Shown in pieces: positions 36,001-48,500 of a stretch of 64,000 nt of DNA. The notes under the pieces are model-generated. The model was given only the letters and a program-made list of their open reading frames with translations, was not told where the DNA came from and made no database searches. The position numbers and the translations under genes are program-made. The stretch is taken from positions 7,617,169 through 7,681,168 of the forward strand of contig CAIIXF020000010.1 in assembly GCA_903813345.2 (NCBI GenBank), written 5' to 3'. The DNA comes from Owenia fusiformis. Lineage: Eukaryota; Annelida; Polychaeta; Sabellida; Oweniidae. Within the stretch, counting starts at the first letter, position 1. Every line of letters begins with the position of its first letter.

Positions 36001-39000
36001 AACAAGAAGTGGTTTCAACTTTATGGGGCCTCATCAGAGTATTTGACTGAACTACAGAATGTCCAATTAATTCATAATTAAAGCATAATTATCATTACTT
36101 ATGTGACAACCTGTAAGAAGAAGTTATTTTAATTAAAAGTTAGAATTGCAAAATAATGTTTTTAAAGTTTTCAAGTTTCAACAGTATAATTGCTATATGA
36201 ATGGAACAGAAAAATGAAAAATTAGACTGGGATTTTATGGTCAATGACATAGATTATGACATAGATTATAATGTCAGTGATAATCTGATTCCAATGATAT
36301 TGATTTAAGGTGCCCATCAAGGAAAACAACTTGCGTGAAAATCATTACGCAAGGTCAGTGAGTGCGAAAGATAGATGTTTTCAAACTTCTTCCCCAATAG
36401 CCAATAACCCGACGCATTAAATCGATGTGAGACTGACACATACCATTTGAACTGAGACCTATAAATTTTGACATTTTCTCTTGTTACCATTTTTAATAGG
36501 GACACAGCATTAATAGGTGTTCATTTCCAAGTTGTCTTTAATGATACATTGAAAAAAAACATTTTGGAAATTTTAATGTTTGCTTTAAATCTTCATTTTT
36601 TCGTTCCATAACAAACAAACAAGGAAATTTCCCAAAAAACATAAAACTTCCTGTTCCCGGAAAAACGTGTTATTTTAACACATGTTTGACTGTTGCTCAA
36701 TAAAATGAATTGACATTTGAGTCATATATTGAAGAAAACGTGACAACAAATCAATTGAGATCATAATTCGATTTCAATACAAATGTCACATGTTGAAAGT
36801 ACCCTTTGCAAAAGCATAATTCTGTGTGTACTCTTAAATTAGAAATGTTTCATTGATCTATTTGAAATATCTAATCAGAATAAGCAGACAAAATCAATGC
36901 ATTTTCTGCCTAAAAGCAGCTAACATTCACTGATTTCACATTCAAACTCCCATAAAAAGTCAGCAAAAACTTCATTTTATCGTTATCACATGTGTGAAAT
37001 CATTTGAATTGGTCAGAAGGCACTGTGATAGTAAATGGGAATCCAAGGGAAGATGGGATCCCAGGCTTTCATCTCGATATTCTGCCATATATGGCGATGT
37101 TGTAATTACAAAATTCAAATTCAAACCGCCGCCATTTTGTTCACTTCAGTAATTGAATCGTGAGTTTTGGTCTTATTTCCAAACACAAAATTTCAAAATA
37201 CACAAGAAGTGATCAAGACTTTATATTCGCTTATTAAGTCAAAAAATATTGACACTTTCAATGTTGATATCTATCAAGGTCAAGGTCAAATATTGAGTTA
37301 TGCCCTGGGAATCCAGGGCACTTGAAGGTTAGAGGAAGTAAATAGGATCATATTAATTCACCTTTACAGATATATAAAACAAAAGAAACTCCTATAAACC
37401 CTGCACCATTAATTTTAAATACATTATATACTTACTGTGGCATCTCTGACAATTTGGTGCTCCACCTGTAAGTGCCCGCCATCTGAATAAATCAGATGAA
37501 CTTGCGTCTTCTTCTACCCATGCTGTTCCACGGTTGCCAACGCAACAGTTTTCTCTAGTGGTGTCTGTCATTAAGAGATTCTGACAACGTCCATTTGAAC
37601 CAACAGCCAACCAACAGCTACCAGCTAAAAGTAATTAGTAATTGATAAAATTTTTATTAATAAAATTATACAATATACCTCTTTAAATTCTGCATTCTAA
37701 TTGGCTGATTGGATAATTAACACATAAAAACATATTTTAAGGATTCAGATAAATGTTCAAAAATAATGTTTTCTGTAATTAAAAATTAATAAAAACAAAC
37801 ATTTACAATCAATTTGTTTGTAAATCAAGGATGTCATAGAACAGCATTATTTTAGTTCCCACTTTATTTGGATAGTTGATGTGTGTTAATGAGTGTTCTT
37901 CTGTTCTTGAGATGGAAGAATGATGAAATCATGAAATGGATTTGGAAGCCGAAAAATTCTCACGACTGAAACAATTTTTGGAAATCCCATGTAAATATTT
38001 GGTCACTCATGACAGTGGTCAAAACCAAAAGGGTTCTCTAGATTTCAAAATTATATCTAAACAATAGCTTGTTTCCGGCCAACTAACAGCATGCTATCAA
38101 GTGCTTTAAATCAGATTAAAGTTGATTTTGAGGTCAGGATATTGTGTGTAAGGATGGTGAATAAATAACCTTTAAGTGGTTACCCTAAGGAGCGACATTC
38201 CTGAGACATTCAAACAAATAACATTAGACCATAGCTTTGATTGGATTGGTTCATTCATATGTGAGGCCAGAATTTATGAATGGACTTTTTATCAATGGAC
38301 TTTTTATGAATGGGCTTGGCTACCTGAGAAATTGTTGGGGAAATACTACCATTTTGGTGGTCTTTGGGATAACCCTTATTATTGACCTGAAGATTTAGAA
38401 TATTGAGAGAGTGTCCCATAGACAAAATAAATAAAATCACAAAAATTTGTTTTGTTGTAATAATTTCTGAAAATTATCCATAATTCATATTTCAGATTTT
38501 TCACATTGTTTATATTTCAAACATAACACAAAATTTATAATATCATATAAAATGCCACAAATCATGCTACAACTAATTAGATTATATAAGTTGACAATTT
38601 CCGTTTGGAAGGTAAAAGTGCATGTCATAATGTCTCAAATTACCGTCATGTGAATTATTCATTGAAATCACGCCTTTTTGTAGTTTTCAGAATGAATTGT
38701 CACCTTTGTGATTTAAGGCTTGGGTGGTCAGTTTTGAAGGGGAAAAGTTCCAGACAGGAAACAATTACGGGTGAGAAATTCAAATCTCACCCTCCTAAGG
38801 TCACCAAGAATGAAATTGAGAAAGGTTATTATGTGTTCCCTCGGACTTGTGGGCTGTATCAATATATTTCTTTCAGTTTTATCTGAGTTGGAAGTAATTT
38901 ATTATATGCTTTGAGTGATGTATAATTTTGAGTTTGAATTTCCAATAGACATACTTTTTCTCGACTCATATTACATATTTTCTTCGCTTTTCATGAAAGA

Positions 39001-41210
39001 AATATGACGCTTGTGTTATGTTGCTGGAGGGATGGTCATTCTTTGACCTCTAGCTAACCTGCAGGTACAGGTATCACACCACTTTGTTGTGATACCCTTG
39101 TCAGCAGACGGCTTTGAGAAAATGATTTGATTTTTGTATGTTGTCAGTAAACCTGCTAATACAGTTTCTGGTAAAGAGGTCTGACCACTGTTTTAAAAAC
39201 TTAGCAATTTGTGTTCAAATCACTGACTATTGCTACAAAAATTCATTTCATCTAACTATATTTTAAAATTTTGTTTTGCATGACTTGAAAACTTAATTTT
39301 ACTTTTAAGTATGAAAATACACCCTGGAGAAATAAAGAATCATTTTCTCAGTTTTAATAAATAAAATTAATATAATTCCACAAACAGAAATAATTTATTT
39401 CAGATAGGCAGTCAAAACAAAAATGAGTGATCTGTAACCAAATTATAAGAAAATGCAAGTTTATAGCTATTTTATAGTTTTGAGAAAAATAACAGTTTAC
39501 AGTTAGACATAAATAATCTAAATGTCACATTTTGCGACTTTAAAACATCTCACTTATATGTTCTGTGTTGAACGTCAACTTAAAAAATCTCAAGAGTTTA
39601 GATATCAAAACTGCACATGGTGATGATGCTTTAAATGAACTTTATGAATGGGTTAGATGGTTCAGAGTAATCTGTCTATTCACTATTCATATGCAAAACA
39701 GACTGTCTGGTTAAGAACACCAAAGAACCATTCTGACTTTTTAAAAGTTATTTTGGTATGATCTACAGGATATCCCAACACAAGAAAATATTAAATATAG
39801 ATATCATCCATCCAATTAGAAAATCATTTCAATTCATTCAGGTTTTTTGATGATGTGGAAATATTTATCCCTGTGGTTACCCCAGCGGGACAGCCGAGCA
39901 GTCAAAGAGTGCATTTTTCGAAAGATACCTGAGCCTCAGGTAAACATTGTTTTGTAACATTACAAATAGGAAACTCATAAATAGTGTCTGTGTCGGGAAG
40001 TTTGGTCGGCTATTGCAAAGCATATTTCAACATAATCTAAATTTGAAACATGTTTAAATACAGGTTCCCGTCTAGTTTGATGAACTTGTAAACATTTATG
40101 ATTACCGTGGCTTAATTTCTGTATAGAGCGTTGCTCTAAATGCATTCTGAATTATACCTCAATGAAACGACTAACAACCTGGGTTCACTATTTAGATATA
40201 TATAGATCACAAAAGGTGTAAATATAATCAACTTGCTAGACTCGATAATCAAAGAAGTTATGTAAGCGTCTGGTATTAATTATTGAATATTAGATTTAAC
40301 CCTAGGGTCAGTGAACAACCTTAATTGATCAAAACTCAATATTACAAGGAACTAATTAATTTTTCTTTTCTTAATTGTTCTATTCGGTCAGAGTAACTTA
40401 GAATCATGGATCATCCGATCCGATCCATCCAGTGTATTAACACATCAAACATTCTTGAACTTTTTACTGTTTTAATCGTATGATGAAATTGCTAGGACCC
40501 CAAGGTTGTATCCAAACATCATGATACTAGCGCATGTTTATGTCATGTAACACCCAGTATCAAATAATCTATATTTAGCCTGGAAATAGCAATGATGCAA
40601 TCCCAAAAGAAAGAAGTTGTACTTCCTGAACCTTTTTTAATGACTGAACTGAAGAGGGCGGGGTAATCATGATGACGAAACACCTTTCAAATGTCAAGGT
40701 GTTTGAATAGGTCTGGATATATTGATAAGTACCTTTAAAAATGAATTGATTTCTGTTTGCTACAATGAACATTTTAAAACATTTCTAAGATTGTTACTTA
40801 ATCGATTAACATGAATAACCTGATGTCTAGACCAATATAAATCATTAACAAATAAAACAATAAAAAGAATAAGTGCATAATACTTGAATGGGTTCACTAA
40901 CATGTTCAGCAAGTCTTACTCATTCTAAGGCTCTTTTAATTAATTCTGAAATTTTAGGAGTCCTGTATAAGTTAGCAACCTGACCAACTTTTCAATATTG
41001 GAAATCAAAATACATGCACAATTTAGCAAGCTTTTCATTAGAAATAATTAGAATTGTATAATACTTTTGAATGACAATTACATAAAATGAGCTAATTCAG
41101 ATAAAAATATAAAATTGTCTAAATTACTTACCAGATACATCTCTTATATGCAGCATTAATATCTGACAGATAAACGCCATCAAATATACGACAAAGTTCG
41201 CCGAAGACAT
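27016..41210 (-). CDS. FST: Follistatin, 6 exons, 343 aa
   Basis: Coding exons, 5' to 3' on the minus strand: 41210-41132, 37624-37436, 35242-35021, 33418-33188, 29696-29460, 27089-27016. The sum is 1032 nt and every intron is phase 1 with GT-AG sites, so each domain is an exchangeable exon. Residues 1-26 are a signal peptide (SSANFVVYLMAFICQILM). Residues 27-89 are the follistatin N-terminal domain: AGSCW, NGRC, ENCC, TAWVEEDASSSDLF and GGAPNCQRC, with all six cysteines. Three follistatin domains follow, at about 91-163, 165-240 and 242-319. Each has ten cysteines in the EGF-like plus Kazal order (for example CGSDNRTYKNQC). The tail after the third domain is short and Arg-rich (residues 320-343), unlike the acidic tail of long vertebrate isoforms. 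Total length nearly equals human FST (344). It is predicted to be secreted and to bind activin/BMP ligands. Confidence 0.95.
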
Positions 41211-41480
41211 CTTAAATTGCGCTCAAATTCAAGTAGATTTCAAAATGTCAACAAAGACGCAAATCGCTTGCTTCTGTCAATTTATGAATTGAAACTTTCA
41301 AAGTTTGCTCTGATTCTTCTAGATTATTATACTCTTATGTTAAAAGTATCAAATTAAATCTCTTAGATCTTTCAGAAGTTGCTTTTGTCACTGAATTTTC
41401 GTGCCAACTGACTGATTTTTCCACGTGAGATTGTTAGTTTTGTAGAGTTGTACTATTTGTTATGATTTGTGAGCCACGTG
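41211..41480 (-). promoter_or_regulatory. Follistatin upstream region with paired E-boxes and TATA-like motif
   Basis: On the minus strand, TATAATAA lies at 41331-41324, about 114 nt before the ATG. Two identical TCACGTGG E-boxes (CACGTG cores at 41422-41427 and 41475-41480) lie 53 bp apart, about 215-270 bp upstream. Function is inferred from position only. Confidence 0.35.
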
Positions 41481-42074
41481 ACTTGGACTAGACCACATTT
41501 CACAAGAATGGGTGGCACGATGAAAACTTTACATAATGCACATACTACGTCAACATTTGTACGATATATATACGAGTAGAAATTATCAAATATACCTTGG
41601 TATAAGATAATTACGTAAAATCCAATGTAAAAGTTATGATAAACATCTATAATTTCTTAAGATTACATTAATTATTTACCTAACACCCCCGTCCCAACAT
41701 TATTCCTATCAATGAATAAATGAATGAATAAATGAATAATATTGGCAAGCTGCCAAACAACCAATCGTAGCCAGACAGAAAATAATGAATGGGCTGATTT
41801 CTTGGCGGGTAAACTGACAAGTACGATGAATGCATTATAACTGGAGGCCAGTCGTGGAGGTGTGTGTAGTATTTGACGTAAAAACTGTAAATCCATTGAC
41901 TGGCGGTAAACACAGAGATAAACAAATGCGTTTGGCACGTACTGTCTAACCACTGACGTAGAACAGAACCAGGAGTGTCAGACTCAGTCTTCAAGAGCCC
42001 CCACGGCCCACAGGGGCGTTCCCGGGTTTCTAAAAATATTCCCCATCATTATATTATAAGCTTATTCCTTCAGT

Positions 42075-42130
42075 CCAGGCCCGTAGCCAGGATTTACCAG
42101 GGGGAGCGGCCGCTCTCTCCACCCCCCCCC
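42075..42130 (+). repeat. Dispersed repeat end, GCCCGTAGCCAG family
   Basis: CAGGCCCGTAGCCAGGATTT is followed by a G-rich then C-rich stretch with a poly-C run at about 42121-42135. The motif recurs at 2737 and 59072 and, inverted, at about 42880. Confidence 0.5.
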
Positions 42131-42610
42131 CCCCACCCCCTGGCAACGGGTCTGCAGTCATATGTAATACCTTGATCCCGGCGGACGATGGATCAAGATG
42201 CGATGAACACCTATGTTCATTGATAGAATATGAATTTCTTAATTAATAATGGCTCGATATATTTAGAAGTAAGCTCAAAACAGGGGGAATTAAATAACCT
42301 TTCCAATGATACCTAATACGTCCACTCCTCGAATGGTTGCTTGTTTCCCGGCCAAGTTCATAAGGGGGCAGATCTACCCCCACACCCCCACCCTTACTCA
42401 CTTCGAGAGCCATGTTAGATTTTGAAACTTATTATATCAAAATCCAAATAGCTTTCGCAGGAAGTAACCCCAACCTAGGCGTGACACTATAGCCTAACCG
42501 TAAACTGGTAAAAGGTTGATGATATGCTAATGACGGTGATACTTCTCAGCTATCAATAACAACATTAGTCACTAAGTAAACTACCCTTTGCATTCGTTTG
42601 ACTTCACTTC

Positions 42611-42917
42611 TTAAAAGAGAGCTTCGTCTTCGTTTAACTAGACTCTGCGCGCAGGGTATAAGTAAACTACCATCCTCTTTGGTTATTGCAGATTATTTTT
42701 ACAATTTTATTTTATAATTATTGCCGTTTCTTAAGTAATTAAAAGCAATGAGTTGTTGGTAATTACTCTATTTAGTAATTGAATTCGATTCTTTAGCTCG
42801 GTGCTTTCAAGTGATTTTGGCCATATTTGGAGCACAGCTGTCTGTCAGTGAACACCCCCCCTGGAATTTTGGCGACCCCACCTTGGCTACAGGCGTGCGC
42901 ATGAAGCTCTCTTTTAA
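42611..42917. repeat. Repeat unit with 15-bp perfect inverted ends
   Basis: TTAAAAGAGAGCTTC at 42611-42625 recurs inverted at 42903-42917, about 307 bp end to end. The right part contains a copy of the GCCCGTAGCCAG family (42808-42895). No coding capacity is visible. Confidence 0.4.
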
Positions 42918-43319
42918 AAAATCAAACTTTTGGAAAGCGTTTTCGTAGTACCGTATCATAAAAAGAATTGCATTACAACCAGGAACTATTGTGCAAGTTC
43001 ACATTTAGGGAAGAGATACGGATAAGGAACGTTTATTTGCCAAAAATTTTGAAACTTAACCGTTATATATAATATTTTACACTTTAAAAATCAAAATTGG
43101 AATTAATTGTAGTGTAGAAAACTTCATAAATATGTGTTTTACCAATTGTGAAATCCACATTCTTTACTATCCCTTAGGATATAGAGTCTTTCACAGGCTT
43201 TAGATAAAAATGCGTTTTATACTGGATCAGGTTGAGTTCTTAGAATCCACCCGGTAACGATTTTTCGCATCATGCGCAAAAAATGTCGTATGACATAAAT
43301 ACCATCACATGTACATTTA

Positions 43320-44410
43320 CATTCACAAAATGGTGGAAGCCCATTGCTGCGATGTGTGCAGAAGGGACAAGATCATCGGTGACATGAGCAGTGAATGGAC
43401 AAGGTCGTTGATGAAATGGGATAAGGGGTGAGGTCATTGGTTGAATGAATAAAAAGACACGATCACTGGTGGATTGGGATAAGGGGCGATTGACTGAACA
43501 AAGGGGGCATGTGAGTGATGGAATGACTGAGGGAACAATATCATTGGTGGAATGATTGAAGAGAAAATGTCATTTGTGAATCAAAAAAAGGTCTATTGTG
43601 GATTTACAGAGTGGACTATGTCATTACTTGAATAAGGGAAAAACGGAGCCATTGGCTGATTAAAGAAGTGACGAGGTCAATGGTTAAATGAATAAAGGGA
43701 CATTGATGGAATGAGTAAATGGGGCAAGGTCTTCGACAGAATAATTAAAGAGACAAGGTCATTGATGAATTGGAATAAGGGGTAAGGCCATTTTGGGATT
43801 AAGAAAATGGTCACTTGCAGATTTAGAGAAGGAACAAGTTCTTATCTTGAATGAGTGGTTGAAGGACAAGGTCATTGGTGGAATGAGTGAAGGGACAAGG
43901 TCATTAAAGGAATAAATGATCAAGATCATTGGTGGGTTGAGTGAAGGGACAAGGTCATTGGTGGGTTGAGTGAAGGGGCAAGGTCAATGGTGGGTTGAGT
44001 GAAGGGACAAGGTCATTGGTGGGTTGAGTGAAGGGGCAAGGTCAATGGTGGGTTGAGTGAAGGGACAAGGTCATTGGTGGGATGAGTGAAGGGACAAGGT
44101 CGTTGGTGGGTTGAGTGAAGGGACAAGGTCATTGGTGGAATGAGTGAAAGGACAATATCACTGCTGAATAATAGTGCAGATGGAAGATCATTGATGGAAT
44201 GAGAAAAGAGACAAGGCCATCTATGAAATACATGGATTATCCCATAAATGGAATGAATGAAGGGACAAAATCATTGGTGGGATGAATGGACAATATCATA
44301 GGTGGAATGAAGGGACAAGGTAATTGGTGGATTGAGATAAGGGACAATGTCATTGGTGGATTGAGAGAAGGGACAATGTGATTGGTGAATTGAGAGAAGA
44401 GGTAGTGACA
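43320..44410. repeat. 29-bp minisatellite with homogeneous core and decayed flanks
   Basis: The unit is GGTGGGTTGAGTGAAGGGAC followed by AAGGTCATT. Near-identical units run at about 43905-44150. Leftward to about 43340 and rightward to about 44400 the units become irregular in length and sequence, as expected when unequal exchange homogenises only the centre. It is intergenic. Confidence 0.65.
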
Positions 44411-44837
44411 TTGTAGTGAAGAGAATAATTATTTTATGGTGCTGTGGCGCAATCTTATTTAAAATTTCAGGTTATACGTTTTCTTGCTATCTTGATGACA
44501 AGATTTCTTGTTATACTCATAAGTACAAGAGGACAATCAAGTCATTTTCAAGTGTGATGAAAACATACAAAGTACTGCATATCAATTCTTTCAAATATTA
44601 AAGAACAATAAACAAAAATGTTTTTTTTTATCAATTTATTATGTTCATAGATGTGAACAGTTAAAGTTAAAGAATAATTGTTATTTTATGATATTGCACA
44701 ACTTGGGTATTCATTCAAATGAATGAGTCAATGAGTAGTCTTTTTTCTTCAAAGTTCCTACAAAGACTATCCAATCACGTAGCCCACTCCCCCAACCAAA
44801 AATTCTTTCAAAATCAAGGAGTTTTTCACCATTTTGA

Positions 44838-44938
44838 GGACTTCAAGTGATTGTGGTCCAAAATTGTCAAATTTGAACCACCTTGGAAAAATTTAAAAAC
44901 TAAATCCCCTAGACAAAAGCTAGCTATGGGACTGACTA
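44838..44938 (-). repeat. Dispersed repeat, GCCCGTAGCCAG family
   Basis: CTTCAAGTGATTGTGGTCC, then GAACCACCTTGG and a terminal AAAAGCTAGCTATGGGACTG, align with the copies at 10795-10890 and 42808-42895. Confidence 0.45.
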
Positions 44939-45594
44939 TACGAAATAATGGCCAATGACATTAATGTAGTAAAAGAAGAGTCAGATTTTATTTATAGATA
45001 ATAGATATCTCCCCAGTTCCGTCTACTTTCAATTCTTCATAAGATTTCCAAGTGACATCTATAAATAAGCAAAGAAATATGTGCAATTCTACTAGAGTGT
45101 ATGAAATGCAATACCAAACATGTCTAAACGTTCATTTATTTATGAGACGTTTAGGCACAATGCAGCAGGGTTAAAACTCATAATTGCACCTCATTGTCAA
45201 TGGCTATCGCTTTTTTAGCCTTTGTAATACACTGTTTGCTGATTTAACCATCATGGCCTGTTGACCCACCACTGCAGCCTGGCAAGAATATGTTCAATCT
45301 TAGTAAAAAAAGAACCCTGCAAAGGAGGACAATTAACTTTTGATATTGTAGCTTTGTATTTATGCACTTTTGACTGATATGTTTAATTGCTCATGGATTG
45401 ATGGGAAACTTCTGTTCAGGATGAAACGTTCTGCACCATTTTTAAAACACACTATAAATATTGTGATATTTTATGTACTGCTTGAAAATGGGATTCTATC
45501 GTCATGGTAAGCAACATCCAATTTCCTTTCGGTCCTCATACTCATCAGCAATAGATCTTATAGGGTCTTATAATTTATAAGGAAATCCTGATGT

Positions 45595-48500
45595 CTAATC
45601 AAATATTGGTTGATTTCCATCATCTGGTGGCTGACTTTCTTGTTCACTCATTGGCACCAAGGTCTCACTTTTGACAAATGTCTGTCTTTTTGGAAATGCG
45701 CTATTATTGGAAGAATCACTAGATACAGCTTCTGATTTTGTGATTTTATCAAAACGTTCTTGAGTTATCGTTAGGTTTTTAGATTTCTGTACACTTCCTA
45801 TATCGTCAATTGAATGACCAATACCAGAGCCTAAGCCTGCTGACTGCTTGGATCGAATGACAACTTTGATCTGGAAAAATAAAAAAAAATTATCAAATAT
45901 TCTTTATTTTTGAGTTCACACAAAATTTGTGCTTACAGGGCTAGATTGCATTTTCCACTAAATATAAATTAGAAAAAATCAGATCACTAGTGTATGAGTT
46001 ATTCCATTGAAACAATAAGTGAAATCTGTGACCATAAGGGGTTACATTAGGTATACTCAACAGTATTTCTTGGAAAACAGAAAACATTGAAGAGTGGATA
46101 TCTTCTTTATGGATGTGAAACATCATTACCAGATATCAATACTTACAGGTTCTGTGATTCCACCTCTTTGTGCCTTCCCTAGTCCCTCTCCAGATGCCCA
46201 TCCCATCTTTTTTAACATTCTGTGACCTTTATTACCCTCTGAGATCTCCCTGAAATGTAACAAGAAACATATATAACATGTGTTACGTGCCAATGATCTT
46301 GGAGCAGTATGCTGGTTCATAGAATCATCAGAGAGGATCGGAGGTCCAAACAATGTAAAGATTTCAAAACTGTTTTCATGCAATTTTTCCCTGAGTTTTT
46401 TATAGGTCAATTTTCTGTATGCTCTACCAGGGGTAAGCATCTGGTTGTGACTAATGTCATTTGGGCAATTGACTAAATGAGGATCTTTTTTGGGAGTGTG
46501 CACAAGACTGTATGAGTAAGAGCTGGGTAATACCTGTGAACAGAGGCAGGTGCTTCGTGTTTCTCAAATGGATTTTCACTGCCAACTTTTTTCCTTCTTT
46601 CTCCAGCTTTATCTTTGTAAGCAGGATTATTTATAGCTTTAGAATCATCATAAGCAGTTTTCTGGAACACAATATATCAATGGCCGTTTTCTAGAACACA
46701 ATAACTCACATTCAGTTTTCTTGAATACAATAAGTCATGGTTGGTTTTCTAAAACACAACAACTCATTTTTCCAGACTACAACAAGACTATTGGAGTTTT
46801 CTAGAACACAATGGGCGACTAGCAGTTTTCTAGAATACAATAAATCACATTCAGTTTTCTAGAATACAAGTCACAGTCGGTTTTCTAGAATACAATAAAT
46901 CACTGGAGACACATTTCTATTTTATATTCATTGACATGTTCGAACGTGTTGTTACAATGTTGTATCGTATAAATTGATCTGTACATAAGTTAAACAAAGT
47001 TTTACCTCAAGTCCAAACTTTTTCTTGATGAGTTTTAGTTGTTTTTTCCTTTCCAGATCCCTGTCTGTCTTGCTTTGTACTACAAAATCTGGAACAAACA
47101 ACACAACTCATACAAAACCTGGAAAAAACAATTTCTAAAACAAACAACATAATTCATTTCAATATCTGTAACAAACAAAAGAATTAATGCAATTTCTGAA
47201 ACAAACAAACATACTTGATCAGGTGAACAGGGTGTGAACCACCTAAAATATTTTACACAAAATGTTCACAAAAGTTGTCTTGGCCAAAATCAAAAACCTT
47301 GATCAGTTCTTGCCTACAGATATGGCATAATTGGCAGCAGGTTTAATAAAGGAAAATTGTATACCCTTTGTTTGTTCCAATTTCTGAGCAGCCTGAATCT
47401 GTCCTGGCTCACACTCGTCACACGTTTCTGTCCCCGGGTGAATGTGTAAGAGAAATGTGCTGCCACCTATCTTTAACTCATCTCTGTGACTCAATGGAAA
47501 TGGCTTTCCCATAACTTTTGGCTGCAACATTCAGAGTAATACATGGCTTAGTTTATTCATCATTGAGAGATTTTCATTTAGTTTTTCATTCATTGTCTTC
47601 CACAAACAGTGTGTAACTGAGAAGTAAATTCCCAATGTTTTCAATGTGAAAAGGACCAAAAGTTCTCGACTAAAACTAGGAAACTAGCAGGCATAGACCC
47701 CCTCATCACAGGTTTTGTCATTGAGGTTACAGATGTGTAACAATTTGTAACAGATGACAACCACCGTACAATGACTATTTACTACCACACAAAAATTGGT
47801 AGCTATAAAATATGTTATCACTAATTTTTAGCAAGGGCTGAAGACAATCAATTACTTGTAACTGCAGCCCAAAAAATGCTTTAAGTACAGCCCAGATATG
47901 CTGAGTCTTTTACCCTTCATTTGAAACATATGTAATTGTTACTCACCTTGGATATTCTTTCATTGTTGACAAAGGTTCCATTCTGACTAGCATGATCTGT
48001 GATTCCATATTTCTTCCAGTCTTCAATATATTTCACCTCAGCATGCATCTATGGAATAAACAATAAGTACGTTTAGGACTCTTTGGATTAAGTATTTGGA
48101 TATTTTTGATTCATATAATTCTTGGAATATCTCTTTATTTATTCAAAGCCCCAAATAATGTTGAGGTGAACATTTATGGTTTAATAAATTGTTAAGAAAG
48201 ATGTCTTGATTGATCAATTTACAACTACAGATATTAGATATAGATCCGGTAAAAATAAAGTTGAATATGGTGTCCCTCAAGGTTCAGTCATAGGTCCCCT
48301 CTTGTTTATAATATTTATAAATGACATACATTTAATATCAAATAAACTAAACTTTGTCTTATATGCTGATGATACTAATATCCTACTTACCAATAAAAAT
48401 TTTGAAACTCTAGTCTCAGATATGAATGCTGAACTAAAAAATGTTTCTAACTGGATGAAATCTAATAAATTAACTCTTAATGTTGAAAAAACAAAATATA

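Larger units (their letters stand above)
41481..45594. other. Intergenic region between follistatin and AGGF1, repeat-rich, no gene
   Basis: No coding exon is supported. It contains copies of the GCCCGTAGCCAG family (42075-42130, 42808-42895, 44838-44938), a unit with 15-bp inverted ends (42611-42917) and a large decayed minisatellite (about 43320-44410). The AGGF1 3' UTR should run leftward from 45594; TTTATT near 45136 is one candidate signal. Confidence 0.45.

Noticed and set aside
38605-38886. 93-codon ORF in follistatin intron 1
   Set aside because: There are no splice partners, no recognisable domain and no start context; AT-rich introns give such frames by chance.
41672-41994. Two overlapping ~100-codon minus-strand ORFs upstream of follistatin
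   Set aside because: They include translation of a GAATAAAT simple repeat and show no family resemblance or splice structure.
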